A stretch of 64,000 nt of DNA, from contig NZ_WSTB01000008.1 of assembly GCF_009789235.1 (NCBI RefSeq), positions 186,001-250,000 of the forward strand. The letters are read 5' to 3'. A program made the position numbers and the translations under genes. Positions 1-9,576 of this stretch are shown piece by piece; the first letter of the stretch is position 1; the number at the start of each line of letters is the position of its first letter. A model generated the notes under the pieces. The model was given only the letters and a program-made list of their open reading frames with translations. It was not told where the DNA came from and searched no databases. Source of the stretch: Flavobacterium hydrocarbonoxydans. Its GTDB lineage: Bacteria > Bacteroidota > Bacteroidia > Flavobacteriales > Flavobacteriaceae.

Positions 1-2336
1 CCATTAACAAATGGAGCATCTAATCCAGTTGTTCCTCTAATAGCATCAATAACTAACCAGCCTTTAGTTGATTTTTTGTACCAGTCGATAGTTGCTCCTA
101 ATCGTGAATCGAAGAAAGCCAAATCAAGACCAAAATCTAATTGTTCTGATGTTTCCCATGATATTACAGGATTAGGTAGTACTTTAGGGTAAGCAGTTGC
201 TCCTGAAACAGGTTTAGTGTCTCCGAAAAAATATCCTGGAAATGCATAAGCAATACTTGAACTATAATAGTAGGCATAAGGTACATTTTCATTTCCATTT
301 TGTCCCCAACTTGCTCTTAATTTAGCATAATCAAGCAAACCTGACGTACCAGACATAAAATCTTCTTTGGTAATTACCCAACCTGCAGATACTGATGGAA
401 AATAACTTCTTCTTTCTCCCTTTGCAAAATTTGAGGAAGCATCAACACGCATCGTACCAGATAAAAGGTATTTTTCTTTATAGTCATATTGCGCTCTTCC
501 GAAGTAAGACCAGACACCTCCACCTCCAGCAGCATTATCCATACCATTAGCATTGATATCATTGATAGATGCAGGAGATTTTGTATTGTTTAAATATGCA
601 TATTTTGGATCAGTACCAAACAATAAGCCATTTCTCGAAGCACTTATTGAATTATTTAAATCATATTGAATTAACTCAGTACCAGCAACAGCAGTAACTT
701 TATGATCTCCAAATCTTTTTTCGTATGAAATAGTATTGGTCCATGTTGAGTTAATACCAATATACTGATTTTGAGAAGCTCCATCAACAGCATCGTTATA
801 AAGCACTCCTAAATGATACGTTGAATTCATAGATCTTCCGTATCCAAACCAAGAATCAATTCCGTAAGTTGTTTTGAATTTTAAATTCAAAATAGGTTCA
901 ACTTCTAAAAATACATTTCCAATGATTTTACTATCTCTTGGGTAGCTAAAATTACTTCTGTAATACATTACTGCCAATGGATTGGTTTGTGTATTATGAA
1001 TACCATCTAAAGTTGGTGTAAATCCTAATGGACTGATATTTCTATCAATAGCAGGTTGCCAATATGCAGGCATCAAAGGATTCTGAACTAATGCATTGTG
1101 CAAATCGTTACCATAGATGTCACCATTTGAAACCGATCTGTTTTGTGTATTGGTATAGGTTAAGTTTTCTCCAACAGTAATGATAGCATGTTGATCGTTC
1201 TTTTTCAACACCATTTGTGTATTCATTCTAGCTGTAAATCTTTTAAATCCAGCATCTACCAGATTTCCGCCAATGATACCATCCTGATCAAAATACGACG
1301 CACCGAAAGAGTATGTAATATCTTCGCTACCACCTGTAATATTAAGCGCGTGACTTACAATAGGTGCATCTTTTTTAGACATTTCATTAACCCAGTTGGT
1401 ACCTTTCCAACCGTTTTGCAGGTTGTTCCAGATTTCATCTCCTAATTGTGTACCAGCACCAGGATAATTCGTATTCAACCAAGTGTTATTCGTTAACATT
1501 GCATGCCAGTCATGTGGAGCCTTACCATCATTAAGATTTCCTTCATCCATAATGTACATATACTCCTGTGCATTCAAAGGGTCTAAGTTTTTATAGATAT
1601 TTTGGATACCAAAGTAAGAGTCATAACTAATTCTAGCTGGTCTTCCTTTACGTCCTTTAACAGTGGTAACCAAAACTACACCGTTTGCCGCTCTGGAACC
1701 ATAGATAGCAGCAGAAGCTGCATCTTTCAAAACATCAATAGATTCGATATCAGCAGGGCTTAAATAATCTATGTTTCCAACCGGTACACCATCTACAATG
1801 TATAAAGGGTTTGAATTACCATTTGTCCCCATACCACGAATAGTTACTTTAGTTCCTGCACCAGGCGCTCCACTATTTCTGGTAACCGCAACTCCGGGTG
1901 CAATACCCTGAAGTGATTCCATTGCAGATCCAGTATTCAGATCCTGAAGTGCTTCTCCTTTAAAGTTAGCAGCCGCTCCTGTAATTAAACCTTTCTTTTG
2001 TGTACCGTATCCGATAACTACAACTTCATTTAATCCTTGAGATTCTGTTTTTAATTGAATATTAAGTTTAGTTGTTCCGTTTATGGCTTGCTCAACAGTG
2101 TTATAGCCTACGAAACTAACTACCAATGTTCCATTAGATGGAGCACTAATTTGAAATTTCCCATCAAAGTCCGAAGCACTTGCTTTCTTCGAGCCCTTAA
2201 CTAAAATTGTCGCCCCTGGGACGGGTAATCCATTTTCGTCATTAATGGTTCCGTTTATCGTAACGTCTTGTGCCATTGCGATAACTGAAAACAGTAGAGA
2301 CGAAATACAAAAAATAAGTAATTTTGTTAATTTCAT
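1..2336 (-). CDS. SusC/RagA-type TonB-dependent outer-membrane transporter, C-terminus cut by window edge
   Basis: This gene reads from an ATG at 2336 to the left edge, so about 778 N-terminal residues are present and the end of the barrel is missing. It starts with a signal peptide (MKLTKLLIFCISSLLFSVIAMAQ), then a carboxypeptidase-regulatory-like domain, then the SusC signature NEVVVIGYGTQKK, a plug domain (SMESLQGIAPGV-type region, DVLKDAASAAIYGSRAANGVV) and beta-barrel strands. The family imports oligosaccharides across the outer membrane with a SusD lid. A SusD partner would lie beyond the left edge. The leader and signal peptide are almost the same as those of the second SusC gene ending at 12011, which implies recent paralogy and shared control. 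The substrate cannot be read from the sequence. Confidence 0.93.
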   Translation of the reverse strand, partial: MKLTKLLIFCISSLLFSVIAMAQDVTINGTINDENGLPVPGATILVKGSKKASASDFDGKFQISAPSNGTLVVSFVGYNTVEQAINGTTKLNIQLKTESQGLNEVVVIGYGTQKKGLITGAAANFKGEALQDLNTGSAMESLQGIAPGVAVTRNSGAPGAGTKVTIRGMGTNGNSNPLYIVDGVPVGNIDYLSPADIESIDVLKDAASAAIYGSRAANGVVLVTTVKGRKGRPARISYDSYFGIQNIYKNLDPLNAQEYMYIMDEGNLNDGKAPHDWHAMLTNNTWLNTNYPGAGTQLGDEIWNNLQNGWKGTNWVNEMSKKDAPIVSHALNITGGSEDITYSFGASYFDQDGIIGGNLVDAGFKRFTARMNTQMVLKKNDQHAIITVGENLTYTNTQNRSVSNGDIYGNDLHNALVQNPLMPAYWQPAIDRNISPLGFTPTLDGIHNTQTNPLAVMYYRSNFSYPRDSKIIGNVFLEVEPILNLKFKTTYGIDSWFGYGRSMNSTYHLGVLYNDAVDGASQNQYIGINSTWTNTISYEKRFGDHKVTAVAGTELIQYDLNNSISASRNGLLFGTDPKYAYLNNTKSPASINDINANGMDNAAGGGGVWSYFGRAQYDYKEKYLLSGTMRVDASSNFAKGERRSYFPSVSAGWVITKEDFMSGTSGLLDYAKLRASWGQNGNENVPYAYYYSSSIAYAFPGYFFGDTKPVSGATAYPKVLPNPVISWETSEQLDFGLDLAFFDSRLGATIDWYKKSTKGWLVIDAIRGTTGLDAPFVN

Positions 2337-2375
2337 TTTTCTAAGAATTTTGGTTAATTAATTAGTAATTTGATG

Positions 2376-2383
2376 CAATAATA
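2376..2383 (-). promoter_or_regulatory. Candidate -7 box of the left susC gene
   Basis: On the minus strand this reads TATTATTG, one mismatch from the Bacteroidota consensus TAnnTTTG. It sits 40 nt before the ATG at the same place as TAGTATTG before the other susC. From here to the ATG the two leaders differ at only two positions in about 43 nt (2337-2379 against 15122-15164). Confidence 0.45.
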
Positions 2384-2420
2384 AAGTTAAAGTTTTACTA
2401 AAAACAATTAAAATTTTATT

Positions 2421-2469
2421 ACAAAAACACATCAAAGCATAAATTAACACCCTACAAAAACACATCAAA
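2421..2469 (-). promoter_or_regulatory. Pair of 33-bp-spaced direct repeats upstream of the left susC (putative operator)
   Basis: Two identical copies of ACAAAAACACATCAAA lie at 2421-2436 and 2454-2469, with starts 33 bp apart (about three helical turns). On the coding strand the core reads TGATGTGTTTTTGT. The same 14-bp core with the same 33-bp spacing and nearly the same distance to the ATG (85 against 84 bp) precedes the second susC. They lie just upstream of the candidate promoter, where an activator would bind. Confidence 0.7.
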
Positions 2470-2968
2470 ATACATTTAAAAAATTGATTTTCAGTTACAT
2501 AAATTTTTATATATAATGTTATTCAAATGTTAACAAAAAATTTACAACACTACGGCCTATCAAATTTAATAATTCTCATTTTAAGTGATATTTTGATGAA
2601 AAAATCATTTTATACAACTATGATATATAAAAAAAATGTCGAATATTAAAACAATACCCCTAAAAATAGGCTAGGAAAATTATGAAATTCGTAAAATTAT
2701 TTTTTTCTAATACTTGTCGCTTTTATCTTTCATTTTTAAAATGAGTAATAATCAAAGCCTAAACAAACTGCATAATTTAAAAGCAAATGAGACTGCAAAA
2801 AAATACCAAAACAGCTCCCCTTTATACCAAGCTTAATTTTTTATAGTATAGTTTTAGAAGTGTTATTTTAATAGTTTAATAATAACAAAACCTATACATC
2901 TTTTTTATTAAGACACCATTTTTAAGCACTTTTCGTATGTCAGAATAAGTCATAAACACATCATATAA

Positions 2969-3003
2969 AAATAGCTCATACTCACAAAGAGCATGAGCTA
3001 TTT
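2969..3003 (-). terminator. Terminator at the end of the GH30/GH5 operon
   Basis: An 11-bp stem (AAATAGCTCAT with ATGAGCTATTT) continues into a CTC/GAG inner stem and is followed by a T-run on the minus strand. It lies 198 bp past the GH5 stop. Its sequence and flank (a TTTGGTTGTTAAATAGC-like string) resemble the hairpin at 9512-9546. Confidence 0.75.
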
Positions 3004-3200
3004 AACAACCAAACTTAACTTAGCTTTTTAATTATTTAGCAAATGAAATCATCAATATTTTCAAACATTTGATTTTTAATGATTTACACAAACCAAAGCT
3101 TTATTCTATTTCTTTAGACCGTTGAGTGTAATTAATTTCAGGTTTTACCTATTTTCATAGACCCCACTTTAACATCACTATCTTACTAAAAAAACTTTTC

Positions 3201-4934
3201 TTATCCTTTAAAATCAATATAAACCAAATTAAAATCTCCATTTTCGAAAACTACTTTGATTTTATTGATACCCGAATTTAAATTTACACCCGACAAAGTA
3301 GCCGTTTTATAATTATCATTCCCTCCTGTGGCCGGAAGAACAATACTTTGCGTTTTTTTACCATTTTCTAATTCCAAGTGAATTTTTCCAGTAGTTTTTT
3401 CACTCGAATAACGTATAGCCACTTTATAGCTTTTGGTCTTAGCCACCTCAGTTGTAAATTGCAGCCATTCTCCATCTTCGATAAAAGAAACCTGATAACC
3501 GTTGGATTCTTTTTCTTTGCTAGGCAAAATATCTACACCATCATTTCGCATTGTATTTCCTTTATTCCATTGGTCATAATTGCCAGTTTCTACTCGATAA
3601 TTCACAAAATCTTTATCAGAATAGGCAATTTCATTTGTTCCTAAATCATAGTGTGTTGCCTGAATCTTACCCGGAATTAGATGTTTTTTATACGGTTTAG
3701 TATCGTCGGTTTGTACTTGTCTAAACATGGCATCAATAACATCTGGTTTTACGGTTACGTTTTCCATTTTGTAATTATCCGCCATTGTCATCAATGCTTT
3801 TTTTGCAAAAGCTGCTGATGGTTTTTCACCACCATCTTTCCAATATTTTAATAAAACATCGTATTCCGGAATTTTCGTTACCGAAGTTACACCCGCAATA
3901 TTTTCGATTTTTTTCATTGGCCAAAATGCCCAGCCAATATTATTTTTTTCAACAAGTGACAGTGCTTCTTTGAACCAAACATTCGAATTTTCGCCACTTT
4001 CTCCTAACCAGATCGGAACATTGTATTGCGTTCTGTAATCCAGCATTTTCTGGATAGAAGCTGTCGTATTGTAGTTCCAATATTTATGAAAACTCAAGGC
4101 CATATTTTCATCCCATAAAGGAAAAATTCCCTCATAATTATTTCCCCAGCAATTTCCTTCGATAAAAATTAAATGATTGTTATCGACTTCACGAATTGCT
4201 TTTGTGACCTCGATCATTAAGGCTCTCAAAGGCGCATTTGACGTTTCGTCGCAACCATTTTTATTGGTTCCTGTAAAATTCCAATTCGGCTCATTAATAA
4301 TATCATAAGCACCCATCCAGGTATTATCTTTGTAGCGTTCTGCCAGTTTTTTCCATAAGGCAATCATTTTTTTCTGATTGGCTTCACTTTGCCATAGCGA
4401 TGGTTTAGTAGTGTCATAATCTGATATTGCAGCGTCATTCCCTTGTCCGCCAGGAGCTGCGTGCAAATCCAGAATGAGGTACATTTTATTATCAGCACAC
4501 CATTTTAATAAATTATCAGTCATGGTAAAACCTTCTTCTAACCAAGTAATTTCACCATTTTTTTCTTCTTCAATTGCTGGCGTGTATAAATTATAGTGCA
4601 TTGGCAAACGAACCGAATTAAAACCCCAGGCTGCTAACGAATCGATATCACGTTTGGTAATTCCGTTTGCTTTGTAAGCTGCATAAAATTCCTTAGTTCC
4701 TTCATCGCCTATAACTTCCTGAATTTTTTGTTTAATAGCATATTGCGGACTTGCAAAAGATTGTGTCTGAAGCATGTATCCTTCCTGAACCATCCATCCA
4801 CCGAGTCCTAAGCCTCTCAAAAGAACATTTTGCCCCTGACCATCTACAATTTTCTGTCCGTCACGATGCAAGAAACCCTGACCAAAAGAAGCAATAGAAA
4901 GTAAAATCTGCACTATTATAATTGTTTTTTTCAT
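3201..4934 (-). CDS. Secreted GH5 family glycoside hydrolase with C-terminal CBM6-like domain
   Basis: The 577-residue protein has a type I signal peptide (first 19 or so residues, ending SIASFGQG). The GH5 (alpha/beta)8 domain spans about 25-390. The start LLRGLGLGGW resembles exo-beta-glucanase-like GH5 members. The acid/base is E215 in DIINEP and the nucleophile is E312 in IWLGESGEN. From about 427 to 577 a jelly-roll region with EDGEWLQF and VYIDFKG matches the CBM6 pattern, a module that often binds beta-glucans. There is no T9SS C-terminal domain, so a periplasmic or otherwise exported location is likely. It is the last gene of the operon, 35 bp after the GH30 gene ending at 4970. GH5 is broad, so beta-glucan cleavage is inferred from domain look and neighbours. 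Confidence 0.88.
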   Translation of the reverse strand: MKKTIIIVQILLSIASFGQGFLHRDGQKIVDGQGQNVLLRGLGLGGWMVQEGYMLQTQSFASPQYAIKQKIQEVIGDEGTKEFYAAYKANGITKRDIDSLAAWGFNSVRLPMHYNLYTPAIEEEKNGEITWLEEGFTMTDNLLKWCADNKMYLILDLHAAPGGQGNDAAISDYDTTKPSLWQSEANQKKMIALWKKLAERYKDNTWMGAYDIINEPNWNFTGTNKNGCDETSNAPLRALMIEVTKAIREVDNNHLIFIEGNCWGNNYEGIFPLWDENMALSFHKYWNYNTTASIQKMLDYRTQYNVPIWLGESGENSNVWFKEALSLVEKNNIGWAFWPMKKIENIAGVTSVTKIPEYDVLLKYWKDGGEKPSAAFAKKALMTMADNYKMENVTVKPDVIDAMFRQVQTDDTKPYKKHLIPGKIQATHYDLGTNEIAYSDKDFVNYRVETGNYDQWNKGNTMRNDGVDILPSKEKESNGYQVSFIEDGEWLQFTTEVAKTKSYKVAIRYSSEKTTGKIHLELENGKKTQSIVLPATGGNDNYKTATLSGVNLNSGINKIKVVFENGDFNLVYIDFKG

Positions 4935-4969
4935 AAAAATATATTTTAAATTTTGCGAAAATTAAATCA

Positions 4970-6442
4970 CTACTTCCAGGTATAGGTCCCTACCGAACCA
5001 GCATCCAGAGAAGTTGTAACCCATTTTCCATTGAATTTTATATTGAAATTTTCTGTAACATTTCCATCATTTTCAACAATTAATACTTTTGACCCTGATG
5101 GGGTAACGAAAGCTACATTCTGTAAATTTCCACTTGAATTACTTGCAATTCTTATCGAACCAGCAGGAACAAATTTTGAAGCATGTGCAATTATGTAATA
5201 CGCTACATTACGCTCAACACTCTCTCCAGAAATGGTTAATGCTCCTTTGCAAACTGTACATCCCCCGTTTGTATAAGGTCCAAACGAAGCATTATTTGCA
5301 AGATTCCATTCTAAAGCGTTTTTACTCCAGTTACGCATCGATCCGATGATCACATTACGAAGATGCCACTTTAAATCACCTCCAAAATCTGAAGTTGATG
5401 AAGTATATTGTTCTGTAAAATAAATGTTCTTACTTGGGTAAGCATTGTAAACATTAGAAAGTGCATTAATATCTCCTGCATAAAGATGAAAAGCAGACCC
5501 GTCCACAAAAGGGTTTGCATCGGCATCAGCCAAAATTGCTTTTGGATAATTTGGGTTGTCACAATTATGATCGTAAGCAATAATTTTCGTTGTAATGTTG
5601 GCAGCTTTGAATGCTGGTCCTAAATTGTTTTTTATGAAATTAGTCTGTTCCAAAGCAGACATTTCCATACTTGGATTATTTCCTGCGTGCAAAGGCTCAT
5701 TTTGAGGTGTAATGGCGTCAATTGTAATCCCTTCGGCTTTCATTTGCTGGATGTATTTTACAAAATATTTTGCATACACATCATAATATTGTGTTTGCAG
5801 TCTGCCGCCTTTAAAACTATCGTTGTCCTTCATCCAAACTGGGGCCGACCAAGGTGTTCCCAAAATTTTTATCTTCGGATTTATGGCTAAAATTTCTTTT
5901 AATAAAGCGATAACTCCGTTTTTATCTTTGTCCAGACTAAATTTTGCCAAAGCCAAATCGGTATCTCCTTTTGGAAGGTCGTTATAACTAAAAGGTTCGG
6001 CATTCAAGTCTGAAGCACCGATACTAATCCTGATATAACTCACGCCGATAGATGACGCCTTAGAACCAAATAATTCCTCCATAAGGGCCGCTTTTTTTGA
6101 AGCACTTAATTGATTGATAACTTCGGCACTACCTCCTGTGAGCGTATATCCAAAACCATCAACAGTCTGGAATTTCTGAGCTTCATTTACTTCGATACTT
6201 ACTAATGAATTACTTGCTGTACTAAAACCTAAAACACCTGATTGCTTAGTTAATAATACGGTTTGGTCTGATTTTGTCAGCCAAAAATCGACATCATTTG
6301 TTACTGTAACCGGTGGTGTAACCGGAGGAACAACCACAGGAGGCTGATCTACAGTATCACTTGAAGAGGAACACTTTACGTGAGTCAATATTGCAAGTGC
6401 AAAAAAGAGGACTTGGATTGTTTTTTTTAAATTATGTTTCAT
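4970..6442 (-). CDS. GH30 family glycosidase, lipoprotein (divergent member of the trio)
   Basis: The protein has 490 residues with a lipoprotein signal (lipobox HVKC, Cys24), then a Ser- and Pro/Val-rich linker to about residue 47. The GH30 catalytic barrel follows (TVDGFGYTLTGGSAEVI, GTPWSAPVWMK). The acid/base is E249 in TPQNEP and the nucleophile is E344 in IYFTEQ. A C-terminal beta-sandwich (about 400-490) ends GTYTWK. GH30 covers beta-glucosylceramidases, beta-1,6-glucanases and xylanases; the fold is clear but the specificity is not. It is less like the next two GH30 proteins than they are to each other. It lies 29 bp after the upstream GH30 and 35 bp before GH5, inside one operon. Confidence 0.9.
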   Translation of the reverse strand: MKHNLKKTIQVLFFALAILTHVKCSSSSDTVDQPPVVVPPVTPPVTVTNDVDFWLTKSDQTVLLTKQSGVLGFSTASNSLVSIEVNEAQKFQTVDGFGYTLTGGSAEVINQLSASKKAALMEELFGSKASSIGVSYIRISIGASDLNAEPFSYNDLPKGDTDLALAKFSLDKDKNGVIALLKEILAINPKIKILGTPWSAPVWMKDNDSFKGGRLQTQYYDVYAKYFVKYIQQMKAEGITIDAITPQNEPLHAGNNPSMEMSALEQTNFIKNNLGPAFKAANITTKIIAYDHNCDNPNYPKAILADADANPFVDGSAFHLYAGDINALSNVYNAYPSKNIYFTEQYTSSTSDFGGDLKWHLRNVIIGSMRNWSKNALEWNLANNASFGPYTNGGCTVCKGALTISGESVERNVAYYIIAHASKFVPAGSIRIASNSSGNLQNVAFVTPSGSKVLIVENDGNVTENFNIKFNGKWVTTSLDAGSVGTYTWK

Positions 6443-6471
6443 TTTTTTATAGTTTTTAGTTAATAGACCAA

Positions 6472-7938
6472 CTAATACACAATGGTTTGCATGGCATGAG
6501 CTGGTATGGTTATGTTTGTTTTAGAAGTCCTGTTTGTTAAACTATAAATCACTTCTTTATCGGATGGATTCATGACAATCGTTGCTGTTTTTCCATCAGG
6601 ATTTTTAAATGAGGTACTCAACAAGGTTTTGTCGTTTACAATTCCCTGAATTCGTTTAGCATCTGGGCGAATAAATTTTGAAAAATGTCCAATATAATAA
6701 TACATAGGCGTATAAATCAATTCGTCTTTTGTAGTATCGGCATGAATGGGAGCAAAGCAAAAATTCCCGACGTGATTGGGGCCTCCGTTTTGATCCAAAA
6801 GAATATTCCAGTCTGTCCAGCCTACAGTTCCATTGTTAAAATCATTAATCATATTGATTCCGTAACGTTCGGCATTTCCCCAAAACTGATATTTTTTGGC
6901 ATCAAATCTTTCGTTGCAACCTTCTGTAAATAATAAATTTTTATCTGGAAAAGCATTATGTACATTCGCAACAGACTCAAATTTTGGTGGTCCGCCATTC
7001 CAGGTTTCGTACCAATGAAATCCGATTCCCCATGCGTATTTGGCAACTTCAGGATCAGAAAAAACCAAATTTGCCCTCTTTTCGAGCATTTCACCGCGGT
7101 TATGATCCCAAATAATGATGTTTTTCTTCCCAAGTCCCTGATTTTCTAAAGTGGGTCCCAGAAAATTTTTCAAAAAATCCCTTTCGCCTTCAGGAGTATA
7201 AATACACGATTCCCAGCTTTGAGTGGCCATTGGCTCATTTTGAATCGTCAATCCCCAAATTGGAATTCCTTCTTTTTCGTATTCTTCTATAAATTTTGCA
7301 TAATAATTAGCCCATGATTGTGCAAACTCAGGCAATAAAACGCCGCCATGTAAAATATCATTATTGTCTTTCATAAAAGCTGGGGGACTCCAAGGACTGA
7401 CAAATAAGGTTAATTTACCGCCGGCAGTTTCAATTGCTTTTTTAAGTAATGGAATTCTATATTTTCGATCGTGTTCAATACTGAAGGTTTTCAGCTCTTT
7501 ATCACCTTCCTGAATATAAGTATAACTTTCGCTGCTGAAATCACAGCTATGAATATTGGTTCTGGCTAAAGAATAACCAATGCCCGTTTTTTTATCGTAA
7601 TAGGCTTTTAGAAACTCTTTTTGTTTTGCTGGAGACAATTTTGCAAAGACTTCGGCACTTGCGTCTGTTATCGCTCCGCCTATTCCTAGAAAATTTTGAT
7701 AGGTTTTCATTTCATCAACCGTAATAGCAGTACTATTTTTTTGATCTGTAGAGGATTTTAAAATCAAATCATTTGACAATGACAATCTTAAATCTGAATT
7801 TTCAGCAGTGGTATAAACTTCGATTTTGGGATTGGGATGAAACGCCAAAGATTTAGCCGTCTCTCCTTTTTTTGAGGAAGAACAACTAAATTGCAAAATT
7901 AGTATTGGAACTATAAATAGGTTACTGACTGATTTCAT
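6472..7938 (-). CDS. GH30 family glycosidase, lipoprotein paralogue
   Basis: The protein has 488 residues with a lipobox ending at Cys19 (LQFSC), so it is probably anchored in the outer membrane. The motifs are GIGGAITDASAEVF near 86, SPWSPPAFMK near 181, acid/base E235 in IQNEP and nucleophile E339 in LLFTEGC. It is closely similar over its whole length to the next gene upstream (7981-9435), which shows a tandem duplication. The two differ in export signal: this one is lipidated, the other has a plain signal peptide. GH30 retaining enzymes of this look cleave beta-glucosidic bonds (glucosylceramidase or beta-1,6-glucanase groups). The assignment to a beta-glucan PUL is inferred. Confidence 0.92.
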   Translation of the reverse strand: MKSVSNLFIVPILILQFSCSSSKKGETAKSLAFHPNPKIEVYTTAENSDLRLSLSNDLILKSSTDQKNSTAITVDEMKTYQNFLGIGGAITDASAEVFAKLSPAKQKEFLKAYYDKKTGIGYSLARTNIHSCDFSSESYTYIQEGDKELKTFSIEHDRKYRIPLLKKAIETAGGKLTLFVSPWSPPAFMKDNNDILHGGVLLPEFAQSWANYYAKFIEEYEKEGIPIWGLTIQNEPMATQSWESCIYTPEGERDFLKNFLGPTLENQGLGKKNIIIWDHNRGEMLEKRANLVFSDPEVAKYAWGIGFHWYETWNGGPPKFESVANVHNAFPDKNLLFTEGCNERFDAKKYQFWGNAERYGINMINDFNNGTVGWTDWNILLDQNGGPNHVGNFCFAPIHADTTKDELIYTPMYYYIGHFSKFIRPDAKRIQGIVNDKTLLSTSFKNPDGKTATIVMNPSDKEVIYSLTNRTSKTNITIPAHAMQTIVY

Positions 7939-7980
7939 CGTATTTTCAAAGTTTTTTAAATAGTATAAGTCGATTAAAAA

Positions 7981-9435
7981 TTAATACACTAATGTTTGTA
8001 TGGCATGCGCAGGGATTTTAACAGCCGTTTTTTCGCTTGCTATTATCAAATTATAAATAATCTCATTGTCGGTATGGTTCATAACTACAGTTGCTATTGT
8101 CCCGTCGGTATTCAAAAAAGAAGTGCTTAATAATGCGCTTCTGCTTACTGCCGAACTGACACGAACAGCATCCAAACGAATAAATTTTGAAAAATGTCCG
8201 ATATAATAATAAGACGGTGTATAAATTAGCTCTCCGGTTGTCGTATCGGCATGAATAGGTGAAAAGCAAAAATTACCCACATGATTAGGACCTCCGTTTT
8301 GGTCTAAAAGAATATTCCAATCTGTCCAGCCAGCAGTTCCGTTGTTAAAATCATTAATCATCGAAGTACCATATCTTTCTCCGTTACCCCAAAATTGATA
8401 TTTTTTGGCATCAAATTTTTCTACACATCCTTCCGTAAACAATAGTTCTTTATCTGGGTAAGCTTCTTTTACTTTTGCAACATTATCAAACATCAAAGCT
8501 CCGCCAGACCAGTTTTCGTACCAATGAAAACCCATTCCCCAAACATATTTTGAAGCCTCCGGATCTGAATAAATTACATTTGCTCTGTGGTTCATCAAAT
8601 CACGATTATGATCCCAGACAATAATCTTTTTGTCTCCTAATTTTTCTTTTTTGAGGGTTGGTCCCAGAAAGTTTTTTATAAAATCTCTTTCTGCTTCAGC
8701 TGTATAAATACAGGATTCCCAGGTTTGTATCGCCATTGGCTCATTTTGAGTTGAAGTTCCCCAAATAGGAATTCCTTCTTTCTCGTAGGCTTTTATAAAT
8801 TTTACATAAAAATCAGCCCATGTTTGATAATACTCTGGCAATAATGTCCCGCCTTTAAGGACGTTTTTATTGCTCTTCATGAAAGCATTTGGAGACCATG
8901 GCGCAACATAAGTGGTTAATTTTCCTCCTGCCGTTTTGATGGCTTGTTTAATCAATGGAATGCGATATTGCTTATCATGATCAATAGAAAACGTTTTTAA
9001 ATCTTTATCGCCTTCTTCGATATAAGAATAGCTTCCACTGCTAAAATCAGAACTTTGTATCGTTGTTCTTAGCAATGAATAGCCAATTCCTTTTTGCTTA
9101 TCGTAGTAGGCATTTAAGAATTCTGTTTGTTTTTCTTTTGAAAGTTTAGCAAAAACTTCAGCACTCGCATCTGTTATAGCCCCTCCAATCCCCATAAAGG
9201 TTTGAAATCTTTTGGATGGTTCAACAAACACCGAAATTTCAACTTCTAATGGCTGTTGGGAAGCAGAAAAAACTAAATTATCTGTTGCGGTCAATCTTAA
9301 ATCAGACTTTTCAGCGGTAGTATAAACTGTTATTTTTTTTCCATTGGTTGTAAATTCTTTTTTTGAATTTTGCTGCTGCGCTAACGCTGTCAACGAAAAC
9401 AAAAAGCACAGAATTTTAAAACTATTATTTTTCAT
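7981..9435 (-). CDS. GH30 family glycosidase, soluble secreted paralogue
   Basis: The protein has 484 residues with a type I signal peptide ending LTALAQ (no lipobox Cys). The core motifs are GIGGAITDASAEVF near 82, APWSPNAFMK near 178, acid/base E232 in STQNEP and nucleophile E335 in LLFTEGC. A C-terminal beta-sandwich follows (about 400-484). It is the first enzyme gene after the SusCD/lipoprotein block, from which a 141-bp gap with a strong hairpin separates it. It is the near twin of the gene at 6472-7938. A periplasmic role finishing oligosaccharides brought in by SusC is plausible but inferred. Confidence 0.92.
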   Translation of the reverse strand: MKNNSFKILCFLFSLTALAQQQNSKKEFTTNGKKITVYTTAEKSDLRLTATDNLVFSASQQPLEVEISVFVEPSKRFQTFMGIGGAITDASAEVFAKLSKEKQTEFLNAYYDKQKGIGYSLLRTTIQSSDFSSGSYSYIEEGDKDLKTFSIDHDKQYRIPLIKQAIKTAGGKLTTYVAPWSPNAFMKSNKNVLKGGTLLPEYYQTWADFYVKFIKAYEKEGIPIWGTSTQNEPMAIQTWESCIYTAEAERDFIKNFLGPTLKKEKLGDKKIIVWDHNRDLMNHRANVIYSDPEASKYVWGMGFHWYENWSGGALMFDNVAKVKEAYPDKELLFTEGCVEKFDAKKYQFWGNGERYGTSMINDFNNGTAGWTDWNILLDQNGGPNHVGNFCFSPIHADTTTGELIYTPSYYYIGHFSKFIRLDAVRVSSAVSRSALLSTSFLNTDGTIATVVMNHTDNEIIYNLIIASEKTAVKIPAHAIQTLVY

Positions 9436-9511
9436 TCTTCTCTTTTCAATTTAGATTTTAAAATGAGGTCGCAAAACCTGCAAACATTGTAAAAGTGTCA
9501 TCAGATTTAAA

Positions 9512-9546
9512 AAATAGCCCATACTCATAATGATTATGGGCTATTT
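9512..9546 (-). terminator. Hairpin between the SusCD block and the GH30 genes
   Basis: A perfect 12-bp stem (AAATAGCCCATA with TATGGGCTATTT) encloses an 11-nt loop and is followed by a T-run on the minus strand. It stands 30 bp past the stop of the surface lipoprotein gene and 77 bp before the first GH30. It would let some readthrough reach the enzyme genes, or end a separate SusCD transcript. Confidence 0.75.
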
Positions 9547-9576
9547 ACAACCAAACTTAAACTTAACTTAAACTTT

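Larger units (their letters stand above)
2337..3200. other. 864-bp intergenic region between the two PUL units
   Basis: No credible gene is present. It holds the susC leader (2337-2379), two operator-like direct repeats (2421-2469), long A/T runs, and a terminator hairpin for the GH5 operon (2969-3003). A related AAACACATCATAT stretch lies at 2954-2966, beside the terminator. The rest shows no structure I can support. Confidence 0.7.

Noticed and set aside
1188..1445. 85-codon plus-strand ORF in the left susC gene
   Set aside because: It lies antisense to a clear SusC coding sequence that runs from 2336 to the window edge.
9430..9576. Riboswitch or small RNA between the surface lipoprotein gene and GH30
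   Set aside because: Only a simple hairpin with a T-run is visible; a terminator explains it.
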